Assembly: GCA_028023455.1 (NCBI GenBank)
Contig: JAQFVV010006203.1
Coordinates: 14,982,348 to 15,046,347, forward strand
Direction of reading: 5' to 3'
DNA: 64,000 bases
Origin: Epiperipatus broadwayi
Taxonomy: Eukaryota; Onychophora; Udeonychophora; Euonychophora; Peripatidae
Both the position numbers and the translations under genes were made by a program. Positions 13,097 through 24,392 of the stretch are shown here, piece by piece. Each line of letters starts with the position of its first letter. Position 1 is the stretch's first letter. The notes below the pieces were generated by a model. That model made no database searches. It saw nothing but the letters and a program-made list of their open reading frames with translations, and was not told the DNA's origin.

Positions 13097-13662
13097 AATT
13101 ATCATTAGAACCCAGTCAACACTTAGACCAGGGGTCCCCAACTCTATGCCCGCGGGCACCATGGTGCCCGCAGACCATTTTACGTGTGCCCAACGCTATC
13201 TGATCACGATAAAAAATTATTTATCTGATACAAATAAATGTAATTTTTAAAATTTCTTATAAATTATTGTATTATATTGTAATCAAATTGTAGGGCATAC
13301 TATACTTTTACAGCATAAAAATATAAACGTTAATTATATGTTAAAATTTTATTTTTGAAATAAATATTTTTTTGTACATTATGTGTATTATTAACAATAT
13401 CCAACTATAAATTTACATTGAAAAAATAAATGGTGCCCGCCACCTGGCCGGTATTATAAAATGTGCTCTTAAGTGCAAAAAGGTTGGGGACCCCTGACTT
13501 AGACAATCCCAATATAGATAACAATCAATAATCACAAACTGTTGTCAAGGCAACCTCCATTTAACAATAAGGGTGAATAAATAGAGATTGCCTTGACAAC
13601 AGTTTGTGATTGTTATCTATATTAGGATTATCTAAGTGTTGACTGGTTTCTAATGGTTATTT
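13097..13662. mobile_element. fold-back (palindromic) element interrupted by a hAT MITE
   Basis: The left arm (about 13,097-13,128 plus 13,505-13,562) and the right arm (about 13,588-13,662) are inverted copies of each other. Shared strings include CCAGTCAACACTTAGA, ATATAGATAACAATC and TTGCCTTGACAACAG. Without the inserted hAT MITE and one copy of its target duplication, the palindrome would be about 190 bp. Its own target duplication is not clear. Confidence 0.8.
13129..13496. mobile_element. 368-bp non-autonomous hAT element (MITE)
   Basis: The ends are CAGGGGTCCCCAAC and its inverse GTTGGGGACCCCTG, the form of terminal repeat seen in the hAT superfamily. They are flanked by a perfect 8-bp target duplication ACTTAGAC (13,121-13,128 and 13,497-13,504). 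Subterminal GGTGCCCGC strings occur near both ends in opposite orientation. No transposase is encoded. The opposite arm of the surrounding palindrome preserves the uninterrupted sequence and so acts as an empty-site control. Confidence 0.95.
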
Positions 13663-13944
13663 ATATACCCATGTAGCCTTGAGCATTATTACACTCAGAT
13701 CAACATGAACGTTTTAAACAAAGTGATTGCCAAAACAAAGATGTAAGTTCAAATTTTTGATTGACTATATTCCAAAGTTAATTTTCTCTACTCAGAATAA
13801 AATTATAGTTAGTGAAATAGAATTTATTTAAAGAGATATCACATTAAATAAAAATCTGTACAATTTGCTATCAAATATAGTTCAGAGCTTTGTTGCAGTT
13901 TTTGGATGATTATCTCTGGTTGGATAAAACAAGTTATCTATTAT

Positions 13945-14420
13945 TCATCCTTCACTGCAGGATGAAAGTTTCTCAATGCTTTAATAGTTTTTTTTTTTTA
14001 TTCATAGCTTCACCAGAAAATCTTATTTCATCCATTCATCTTATACATGATCTTTTTTTTTTTTTTTAGATCTTTTACAATGTTTTGAAATTCATCTTTT
14101 CTAGCAACATACACACACAAGTTCTATTTCAACCTTGTAATGATCATAGCAATATCTATTTTCTTATCCATATATTCCACTTTGATCACTACTTATTAAA
14201 TCTCCAATGCACATCTCTGTGTAGTCTGAAGTCTAATACTTTTCTAAAGAACTGATGTCCACATTTCAGATCCATATGTAAGAAATGATTAAATACATTA
14301 AGAACTTTTTTTTCTTCTAACACATAAGCATTTTTTTTTTAAAATATTACTTTTATCAAAAGCACTCAATCCATAATTAATTTTATAATTAATTCTGTTC
14401 ATTATATTTCCATCTGTATT
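13945..14420 (-). mobile_element. decayed RTE-type LINE 3' fragment
   Basis: The nucleotide sequence parallels the RTE tails at 9.0 and 61.1 kb. The 3' end has CATCCTGCAGTGAAGG on the minus strand, followed upstream by the counterparts of the C-terminal blocks, including the AGATCC..ATGTAAGAA region. All frames are broken and poly-T tracts have expanded inside it. It lies just upstream of the SHPK terminal exon, presumably in its last intron. Confidence 0.6.
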
Positions 14421-14669
14421 CATAATCTGACCAAAGTATTTGCTGTTATTATTTTTCCCTAATTCTTACATATGTGTTTTTTAAAGGGAAAAACACAAAA
14501 ATATTTTTTAAACAATATGTTGATATTTTTAAAAAATTTATTTTACACACTATCTGCCAAAAATGTGATTGATACCTCTGTATAGTTTATAATTTCATGT
14601 AAATTAATCTAAAAGTATTATATTCAATATTATAATTTTAATAATCATTCTTCCTATGTTTTTTTTAAG

Positions 14670-15112
14670 GCACTGGAATTCCTGAAGATAAAATATGGGA
14701 AAAAATTTTAGCTTTAGCAGAAGATAATCCTACAACTGACAGCGATATTATTATCTGTCCTACTCTTTATGGAGAGCGCCACCTACCTGATCAAAAAGCA
14801 AGTGTTGCTAATATTTCTTCATTGAGTCTTAGCCTTGGTAAAGTCATGCGAGCTCTTTGCAAAAGTGTAATTTCAAATCTGCATTCAATGATGTCTCGGG
14901 ACTTTTTAGTACAATCAGGGATTTCTAAAATTGTGGGCAGTGGTACAGCTCTTAAAAAAAATAATATTTTAAGGCAAGAATTGGAATTAGCATATGAACT
15001 GCCAATAAACATGGGTGATGGAAGTGATGCGGCTGTAGGGGTTGCTCTGGCTGCATTATCAAGCAAAAACAGTCGTGATAAAACAGCTTCTAAAGCTGAA
15101 TTTATTGTTTAA
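14670..15112 (+). CDS. SHPK: sedoheptulokinase, terminal coding exon (3' part)
   Basis: Sedoheptulokinase phosphorylates sedoheptulose to sedoheptulose 7-phosphate in the cytosol, feeding the non-oxidative pentose phosphate pathway. The exon follows a TTTTTTAAG acceptor, contributes two bases to a split codon, then encodes 146 residues and a TAA stop. Seen in the sequence: PTLYGERHLPDQ at about residues 30-41, the helix with VMRALCKSVISNLHSM at 58-73, IVGSGTALKKNN at 88-99 and MGDGSDAAVGVAL at 116-128. These are the C-terminal (FGGY_C, ATP-side) landmarks of the SHPK branch rather than xylulokinase or glycerol kinase. The frame is intact, so a functional gene is likely. The upstream exons, including the N-terminal kinase half, were not found in the preceding 14.6 kb. 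They may lie before the window or be too short to spot. Confidence 0.93.
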
Positions 15113-15339
15113 AATTTATCAACTTTTATGTAGCACTTTTTACATGATGAAACCATTCACATTATTAAGAATCTACTAAAAGTTACAGCATTTTATTTTA
15201 ATTATATATACGTATTAGGTTCTATCAATTTGATTGCTGATAATCTTATGAATAACAGTCAATCGATTCATAAAATTTTCAACAAACTTTATGATTATTT
15301 TCTGAGGAGCATTAGCTATATACTGTATATATAATTGAT

Positions 15340-15345
15340 AATAAA
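15340..15345 (+). promoter_or_regulatory. SHPK: candidate SHPK polyadenylation signal
   Basis: A canonical AATAAA lies 228 bases after the stop codon and is followed within about 30 bases by GT-rich sequence. This is a plausible 3' end for the SHPK transcript. Further AATAAA copies downstream cannot be excluded as alternatives. Confidence 0.5.
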
Positions 15346-16256
15346 AGGTGTTCATATACCAGTGATCTTTAATGTGGTGTCCATTAGCCATACATTCTTA
15401 CATGAAATGTAATTAATGAAACTGGGATTTTTAATTTTCTTTAAATATTAAAGCAGCATAAGATATTCCTTATATGTATGTACAATTCATTCAACTTTGA
15501 TTCCGTTCGTCATGTAGTATGTCACAAACCAGGTGCAAACATCATTTTTGACGTAAAATCTTTAACCAAACTATTGGCCGGATCTACCGAATATGATGTA
15601 AAATTTTTATGAATGTTATTTTTGTGCTTTGTTAGTAATTAAAAAAATAAATATTAGAAGTATAACTTGTTTCATATTCTGTTGATCAGTACAATTTTTA
15701 GATTACATACACACTAAGATAGCAAATAATGTGCTGTTAATGAATATTGATTATATTGAATGATTAATATGGCTGTTATATGTGGAGTTTAAAGTAAATC
15801 ATTACTCAATTCATTTCTGTATTTTAATATATTGTTTTGCTTTACATAAGTAACTTTCCTAAAATAAATAAAAAATCATATATAAACTAAATTCTAATAC
15901 ACTGTCAGTTTAGTACATTAGTAGAATAGCAAAACTCGAGAACTATATATTCCCGATTCATTTTCAATTGAACAAAATAAAAAAATTATATTTGGAACTG
16001 TTATGCTCAACCTATTATTATTTGAGCATTTTAAATTAGTCATATGATTTTTTTTACTTCAATTAATAATTAATTTGAATTTAACAAAAAATAAAAATGT
16101 ATATAATTTTAAAACAAGTAAAGATTGAGCTCATTACTATTCAGTTGGAAAATATATATATATTTATTGAGCTGAGAATTATCCAAGAAATCATTAGTTC
16201 CTGAGTCCACTACTCTGTCTGCTCAGGGCTTTAAATACTTAATTTTAAAATTCATT

Positions 16257-16740
16257 ATAGTAATAACTAGCCATTACACTAATGCACATGCGCTTTGTGG
16301 ATTGTTAACTACAAATGTATACTCTCATTTCCAAACCCAAGATAAAGTCTTTGTGAAAAGATAGAATGAATCCATCTATCCTTTTAATACAAACAGTTAT
16401 GTATGGGCAAATCTTAAGCATTTGGGAATAAGAGCATGAAGATGTTAAGCAATCACTTTAAATTACTTTTACTATGCTTGAATGAATGACGCTTGCAAAA
16501 ATTTCTAAAATTTACGAAATGTCATTCTTAGTTTAAATTAAACATATGTAAATGAGATATTTATTTTATATAGCACTATGTTTTTATAAACTGTAATAGT
16601 AATAATCAGCCATTATGCTAATGCACATGCGCTTTGTGGATTTTTAATTATAAATGAATACTCTCACTTTCAAACACAAGATAAAGTCTTTGTGAAAAAA
16701 TAGAATAGATCCATCTATCCTTTCAACCCAAATGTTTATG
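16257..16740. repeat. 145-bp direct duplication
   Basis: Units at 16,257-16,401 and 16,596-16,740 share long identical stretches such as AATGCACATGCGCTTTGTGG and GATAAAGTCTTTGTGAAAA, at roughly 85-90% identity by eye. They are in direct orientation, separated by about 195 bp of unrelated AT-rich sequence. This could be two insertions of one element or a segmental duplication. Confidence 0.85.
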
Positions 16741-16951
16741 ATAAAATGTCATTATATGTACATATGATGTATTTGTATTTTATAAGAAAAAAAAGTGCCA
16801 CTTTATCAAAACAAACAAAAAAGCAACTTTTAATCACACTTACATTTTCTATTTTTAAATTATTTACAGATTTAATAACCATATTATTTACAAATGCTAC
16901 AGAATTTATTTTTTAACATTTAAATATAATCAAACCTTTATATGCATTTAA

Positions 16952-17130
16952 AGAGCACTACAGCATAATGGTTAACTCAGCCATGTATCATGACTGAAAC
17001 CATGGATTTCAAATGCAGTAGAAAATTGAAAATAATCTTAGAATTTTTTTCAAGCATCTGGCCCATAACCATTTCAGATAGCCATCCATTTATTAGGTGG
17101 TAATTAAGTATCTAAGTAAAACTTAAAACT
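16952..17130 (+). mobile_element. diverged tRNA-derived SINE
   Basis: The segment GCATAATGGTTAACTCAGCC resembles a tRNA 5' half with an A box, and GGATTTCAAATGC downstream resembles a B box. The following body (GGCCCATAACCATTTC and onward) has a relative at about 7,738-7,800, which supports a dispersed family. There is no clear tail or target duplication. Confidence 0.5.
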
Positions 17131-18839
17131 CCAACCAATAGGCAATTGACTTGCTTATGGATGTTTTTCTTTTCATTGTGCTGCATTATTTAGAATAGTA
17201 ATAGTGTGGCGACATTGGAATTCAAGTTCATAGATTAACTATAATAAATGCTTACATTTCATTTAAACTTTCATGTGAACCTCTGGAAAACAAGTCATTC
17301 AATTTTAATCTTTATCTGTATATTTATATATCAATGACAAATCTTGGCATATAAATATCTTTATTATTTAATATCTAACAATTATAATAAATGGTTTTTT
17401 ATTTTCCAGATAATTTGAAACCATATAATATTAAATGACAATAGATTTAATACGATTTCCATTCAAACACACAAATGAAATATATATTTTTTATAATTAT
17501 AAAACGCATACTCAGATATAAATAATATATTTAAGAAACTACATTGAATGAAGGCAAAAAAAAAAGTTTTATATATGTATTATAAAACAGTGTATCCCAA
17601 TGAAAAGGAGACCAGCTGTCTATAAGCCACCTATAGTGTCATCTCTTATGCAACATGTGTTACATAGTGAGTTTACTTTCCTATCAGAAAAATTTTACTT
17701 TGCTATAATATCTGGATCTTAACTTACAATGTGAAATATGACGGGGTGTTTTGTACTTTACCTCACAATGGATTGAACAAGCTTATATGAAATTTTGTTG
17801 TAAACTGAATAAAACTATTACTTAAATGTGTGAAATGAAAGCCATGAATCACAATAACATTTTCAAATATTTTGCAAAATTTCATGATGGCAGGTAAAGT
17901 ATTTAAGATGATCCATGAATTTACAATAGACTGGCATATTTTAAGTCATAAGTCATGATCCAAATATGGTGACATCTTAAAATTTTTGTGGTAAATGGAT
18001 AAACTATGTTGCTACATAAAATGTGTCGATTCTGAAATAATGCTGCTGGCAATTTAGAGAGGTAACCAGTTACCTTGTCGATGGTACATGCTCTAAATCA
18101 GGCACCATAAATTCTCAGCAAGACAATTTAAATGAATATATGTATTGGATTTATAAAAATATGTAGATAATAAACAACAGACATATGTAAGACAAGATAT
18201 TGCTTGTGTGTGTTTAGTGTCCTAAGCCATTTCCATGCTAAGTAGACCTTAATATGTAGTAAATACGAAGACTAAAACAAAATGCTTACATATGTAAGAC
18301 AAGATAGTACAAAAAATATCATGAAAATTTTGTTTCTTTTATTATAAAAATATTCCACACCACCCAATGATAAGTAATAACAATGGTTTTTAATACATAA
18401 TGTTCAAATAGACAATAAAAAATACATATATTAATTATTTAAACTCATCAAATCAAGATTTTACAAATTAGTAGTAAAATATTTGTGTATAATTATATAT
18501 AACATAAGGGAATGAAGCATATCAAATCTTCAATTAACACTTAATTTAATGATAAATTTAAACAGAATAATATTCTGATCACTAGATAAGTGCAAAAAGA
18601 AACAGCTATTCCAGTGTGTACAAGAAAGGAATTGTGGGGAGCTCCCAGGATAGGGAAATCATCATCAGTAGCATAGCAATCACTTCATTCCAAATCCAAG
18701 GGGGTGGGGGAGAAATTAAATTTGAGATTTATAATGACTCTATAAACCAATCTGTGAATCATAAATATAGCAACAGATAGAACATGTTGATCCATTTTTC
18801 TGTTTATTTGATATTTTGTGATATCTTTAACTTCTTTTG

Positions 18840-20540
18840 CATAAAACTTTTCTTACTAAAATACTTAACAATATGTCTAAATATAGCTTTCCAATATTTT
18901 CTAGCCTTTGTCATATCTTTCTAATGAAAACAATTAACATTGCCCTTCTTTTCACTGAGATAATTCTTATAATGTAATCAGGATCCAATTCTTCAAACCA
19001 TGCTCAAGTTCAGGCTACAAAACATCTTTTAGGAAGTCTTCTATTGTTAATTTATTTCACATTTCCAATTCAATAAAAATGCAATTTTACAATAGATCAC
19101 ATCTAGCAAGGTGAAGAACATATTGGTTAGTCTTATGAGTTAACCATTGTATTTTTAAAATTTACGTTAAATGAAACTTTTCTACCACTTTTATGTTGCA
19201 ATGACAACTTCATGTAATAAATTAGATAACATAATAGTTGTATATACAACTAACTTAGGTGCGGTAGTCCTTTCCCTATGATGAAATAGCCTATTTTTTA
19301 ACTTTTCAAAAGCAGCAGTAACACATTGGAATCTGAGCTGTGCTCGACAGCTACATCCACTTTTCCATTAATAAAACTATTAAAACATTTAAACTGATTT
19401 ATATTATGATTTTTCTTCCATCATGGGCTGAGATTTTGAATATTAACCTAAGTTTTTATATGTCGCATTTAACACAAATACATTCTGCAAATCGTTTTTA
19501 GAACTGGCAAAAATAGCACAATCATCAGAAAACTAAATCCAGAATCCAAATAAATGAAATTCTTGTTTTCACTTTTAATCAATTCATCCACATCAAATCT
19601 GTATTTTGAATCCAACAGTTCTGATGTCATTATGAAAATTAAAAATAATGTTGGAGCAAATGAACTTCCTTGTTTAGAACATTTCAAGTCCTTCATACTT
19701 TTTCTACTTCTATCATGTAGAAGCTGTATAATATAAACAAATTTTGGACAACCAACTAATTTAATACAATGCCATATATTGAATTAATAAAAGCACCATA
19801 CAAATCATTCTTTTGTTCCAACACTGCCTAGCACCAATAACATGTCTCTAGTATTTCTTGATTCTTTAAAATACCAGAGTCTTTGATAACTTTTCATCAA
19901 TGACTGGAAGTAATCTATTCAATAAAACTCTTGAAAGAAGTTTTAATGTAATGAATAATAATGATATGTTGTGACAGTTACTGCAATTATGTGAATTCTC
20001 TTTATTTTAAAAATTGGAACATTGCGAGCCTTCTTAAGTTCAAGTTGTACAACTTCATGAGTTCACATATATTCCTTAAAATTCCAATATTTTTGATGCT
20101 AACATATCACTACATGACTTTAAAGCTTCTTTAGGTATTTCATCAGAATTTGCAATCCTTCCATTTTTAAGATTACAAAGACCTACTACTAAGCTGGATA
20201 TCTTTGTCAAAATCTAAATGAGTAGATAAAATGAGTTAAATGTTGTCATCTCAATTTTTGTATCACTATTCAAAAGATGATCAAATTATTCTTACATATG
20301 TTCAAAATGTCATTGTATAAGAAAGTATCACCGTTGAATTTAATAGGATTATAATACTGTTTCTCAGATTCATATATTGCTTTCAGTGCATAAAAGAATG
20401 ATTTAATGTGATCACTGTCAGTGAATATCTGAATTTTCTTTTGCAGTTTAATTCACCAATCATTTAAGTTTTCTGATCATTTTTGAACTTCTGCCTTTAA
20501 ATCTCTTTATTATAAATTGTATTTAACTAACTACTCAACC
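18840..20540 (-). mobile_element. decayed non-LTR retrotransposon (reverse transcriptase remnants)
   Basis: Reading the minus strand from high to low coordinates gives, in shifting frames, IPKEALKSCSDMLASKI, LLSRVLLNRLLPVIDE, SFAPTLFLIF and SDDCAIFASSKNDLQ (FSDD at 19,521-19,532, in place of the usual FADD). Further down come a KLVVY..IMLSNLLHE block and LPKRCF. The order matches the reverse transcriptase palm and the downstream conserved block of LINE polyproteins whose motif B region reads APTLF. Stops and shifts are frequent, so it is old and inactive. The clade is not assigned. Confidence 0.7.
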
Positions 20541-23500
20541 AAGCACAAATTGACCCATTTTCTTTTAATCACATCAAATGATTTAAACTATGGTTTTCTA
20601 TAATTTTTGTATAACACTTTTCAGAAATACATTTTTTTAATTAACTGAATTTAAACAATGTATATATAAATAAAAAATAAATTATTGATAATAGTTAGAC
20701 AAATTTAGAAACCAATGTTTAGACTGCAGCTTAAATGATCATAAGAATATTTTTAACATTTTTTAGATGCCACACATAAAAACGATTAGAAGTGTTATTC
20801 AAAATGGAAAAAGTTTTATACAATTATGATTTAAGTTTGAATTAAGAATTCTTATAATTACATGCTATTGTTTATGCTTCTTTATGATGTTGAGATGAGA
20901 GCTCTTAAAGGGTGTATCTTTAAATAAGTTGGAAACATTCAAGCTTTAAATGCGGATTTACAAGTTTTACAAAAAAAAAAAAAAATTAAATAAATAGAAG
21001 CAATAGAGAAAGGAGAATGAAATATTCTCATAAATATTATCCAGTAGTTTAATTTTAAAAGAGAAGATGAAAGAGTAAAGATCTTGGAAATCATACAGGA
21101 AAAAAAAAAAAACTTGAGATGCTTTGAATTATTTGAATAGACATTTCAGGTATTTGATTTAAAAAAAAAATCTTATGTCATAAGTCTTAAATCTCAGACT
21201 TTATTAATTTAATCTATATACATTAATCTGACTGCATCTATTGCTACTTGGTTCAAAACCCTTTTGAAGATACTTCAAATCATGAATTATAGTAATCCTG
21301 TATAATGTATATTTAGATAATAATAAAAATAATTAACATAAAAAGAGAATAATAAATTTATATAAAGACTACAGCAGTAAATCTTAAAGAAAGAAGAGAT
21401 GACAACCACATAACTGAGAACATAAAACAAGAAAATGGCTGATGGAAATATGATTCATATTAGCACCCATAGAGGTGGACGCATGACATCCACAAATTTA
21501 AATTTATTAAGTTTCTCATTTTTTTAATTTAATACTTTTTCAAACCATGGATGGTGAATCCATAAAGACAATAAAACCAATTGTATATATAAAATTATTC
21601 CCATATATGCTAATGCAAGAGTAGAGGGGCAGATTATTTTGGACTATAAACCAGCTCTGTCATTTCTGATGCTCAAACTTCTTATGAACTCCCACATGAT
21701 AAATCAATCATTTAATTAACTAAAATTACTATTTATTACATTTGATTATCATTTTGAACACAATTCACAGCAAAGTAACTAGTCAGAAAACAAAAATTCT
21801 GGGAAATAGCCTTTGACAATACTATTTTACAATTCATGTGATCTTGCTAAATATTATTTCATGAACTTTAAAATTTAATGCTACCTATAGCTGTGATTTT
21901 TGTATATATGCAGATAAATTATAAATGAAGAAGAATGATTTTAAAAGAAATGCAACTATTTTTTAAAAAACTACTGCTTCCATAACTGCAAACATTTATA
22001 TATACTCGGATCGTATGAAAAAATTCAAACGTTTAGAAATATTTGATCCTATGGAAATTTTATTCCAAAATATTTCTTAAGAAATCAAATTCTTTTGTCT
22101 CATAAATCAAAATATTAAAGACGTATATCAGAAATTCATTTTTTTTTTTTTTGCAAAAGAAAAATATGTTGGATAAAATAATAAAGTTTCTGAATTCAAA
22201 AGCTTTATTTTAAATCAGTTGAATATGCTTATTATCTGACCTTGGAATTTTAACTTCAGTAATATAAATAAAGCTTTTGTTTTTGCAATATACATACAAA
22301 TTCATATATTTTTCAACCTCTACACCACTTACTGTAAGCTGTAGTAACTAACAGATGCTGGATAATACTGCTGGCAAGTAGTAGCTTATTAAAGCTTACA
22401 GTTAAGTGACATAGAGAGGCAAAGGAAAAAACCCAGAAGTCATGTGATAGTCATAAAATATTAATTATACATATTATCACTAAAGAGCCAAAACATAAAT
22501 GAAATCAGAAATTTTAGTGCATAGATTCGATAAGCTCATTCTAAAATAAAATATTTGTTGTATTGTCATAATTACAAATGAGAATTAGATTATTTATTGC
22601 CTAATATATTATTTCATAATAAGCTTACTAGAGAGTTCTGAAAATATATTAGATGTAAAAAAAATCTCATAATTAAAATTTACAAATATAGTACTATAAT
22701 AAATCTATTAGCCATTTATATTTATAATCATGTGGAAAGAAAACAAATTTTTTAGATATGCGCTCTTGCAATTTATTTGATTTATTATAAATATTTATAA
22801 ATTAAAATAATTCAAAAAAGTCGCAGGTAGTCAAAAATGAGATACTGTCTCTTTCCTGCAATACACATTAAATTCATATAAATAAATAGTCAATTGAATT
22901 ATCAGGCTCATAATAAGATCAATAAATATTGGTTTATACAAGAATAAGCTTTAAGCATAAGTGATTCACCTATGCTTTTAAAATACTTATTGATGAGTGA
23001 ATGCAAATAAATTATCGATAGCACATATCTGAAATTTGGTTTCTCTCCACATGATTAAACATACTAATACGAATTAAAATAAAAAATCAAACATTGCCAA
23101 GAAATGGATGATCTTTCATATGAAACTACTTTATTTATATTTACATATTATATATATGATTATTATTTTTACATATATATATATAAATGATTTCTGTACA
23201 TTATCATATTTTACATCTTCAGTAATTCATTATTAAAAACTAAGCAAATAATTCAAGATAATATAGTCTTTAATTTCATGTCATAGTGAGGAAAGAGATA
23301 TTCCAAATATTGTTCAATAATCAATTAGGTGATTTGGTTTTGAGTAGCTTCTGCCATGTTTCTCAACATCATGATAATTTGAAATACTATCACACTGAGG
23401 TAAGATATGGATTTGAAGATTTGTTGTGTGGCTACAATTAATAGATAAAAGTAAATACAATACACATATGTATTATTCAAAATAAATGCTACAGTACAAA

Positions 23501-24380
23501 CATTTTAATATTTACAATATTATATATGTATACATTTTCAAAAATATTAATAAAAGTATAAATTTATATATAAATATAATTAACTAACAATAGTTCCACA
23601 AATCTACTTTTTATATTCTTATTCCTAAGTCCAAGTTTTTGTCCAAGGCGATCTTTAAATGATGTTGACTGATAAAATTAGCTTGCCGCTTATTTGCAAC
23701 ATCTACGTTAAAATTATTTCATTTATAAAGATGCAAATCTGAATGTTTTATTTTTGATTAACAGTCAATAAAGAACTGTTAGCCATTCTATGATTTCATT
23801 AGTAGGGCTATCTACCATGTCTTATTGTTTTTCATAATTATTCACTCACATATACAAAGGGATTCACTTTACTATTATTACGAAATGATTTTATAGACTT
23901 ATTTATTACTATTACAAAATAATTTTATAGACGTATTTTATAATTCATATCACATTAACTTGACCAGAATCCAAGTTATAATTAATGTTTACGTATAATT
24001 ATAACAAAACTATTATCTACATATTATACACTATTTCAAATCCCATTTTTCATGTGCATATGGCTTTTCAGAAATCATGGACATTGTTCCCAAATTTGTA
24101 CATTTCGAGTGCTAATCATTACATTGTCAACACTTGACTGGGATCAAATGTTAGCCATTAATGAAATACAGACTATGCTCTTCAATTATAGAAATTAAGC
24201 TAAAATAGATTTGTGGTCTTGATTTGACCTCACAAAGCCCTAGCTAAATTTAATATCTTTCATACCATATACAAAAAATTAATTCACCCATGTATCTTTT
24301 GTATGCCATGATTTCTTATTCCTATACAATGTTACCTATGTGCATCAGGTAGCAGTAATCCAATTTTGTTTAATTTAATC
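20541..24380. other. intergenic AT-rich stretch
   Basis: I see no exon. At about 22,317-22,420 an imperfect inverted repeat is present (CACTTACTGTAAGCT against AGCTTACAGTTAAGTG), possibly a tiny fold-back element. The rest is simple AT-rich sequence with short A/T and TA microsatellites. Confidence 0.45.
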
Positions 24381-24392
24381 CAAAGCTGTCTT

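Larger units (their letters stand above)
15346..18830. other. intergenic region between convergent genes, repeats only
   Basis: No exon is visible. It holds a diverged SINE head at 16,180-16,242 (minus), a 145-bp direct duplication (16,257-16,401 and 16,596-16,740), a SINE-like segment at 16,952-17,130 (plus), and short repeats around 18,190 and 18,290 (ACATATGTAAGACAAGATA). Confidence 0.5.

Noticed and set aside
13710-13760. Plus-strand segment with a CTCAG acceptor and a GAT|GTAAGT donor, considered as the penultimate SHPK exon (it reads MNVLNKVIAK in one frame)
   Set aside because: The phase needed to join the terminal SHPK exon gives an in-frame stop, and the resemblance to the family's GGNVL motif is too short.
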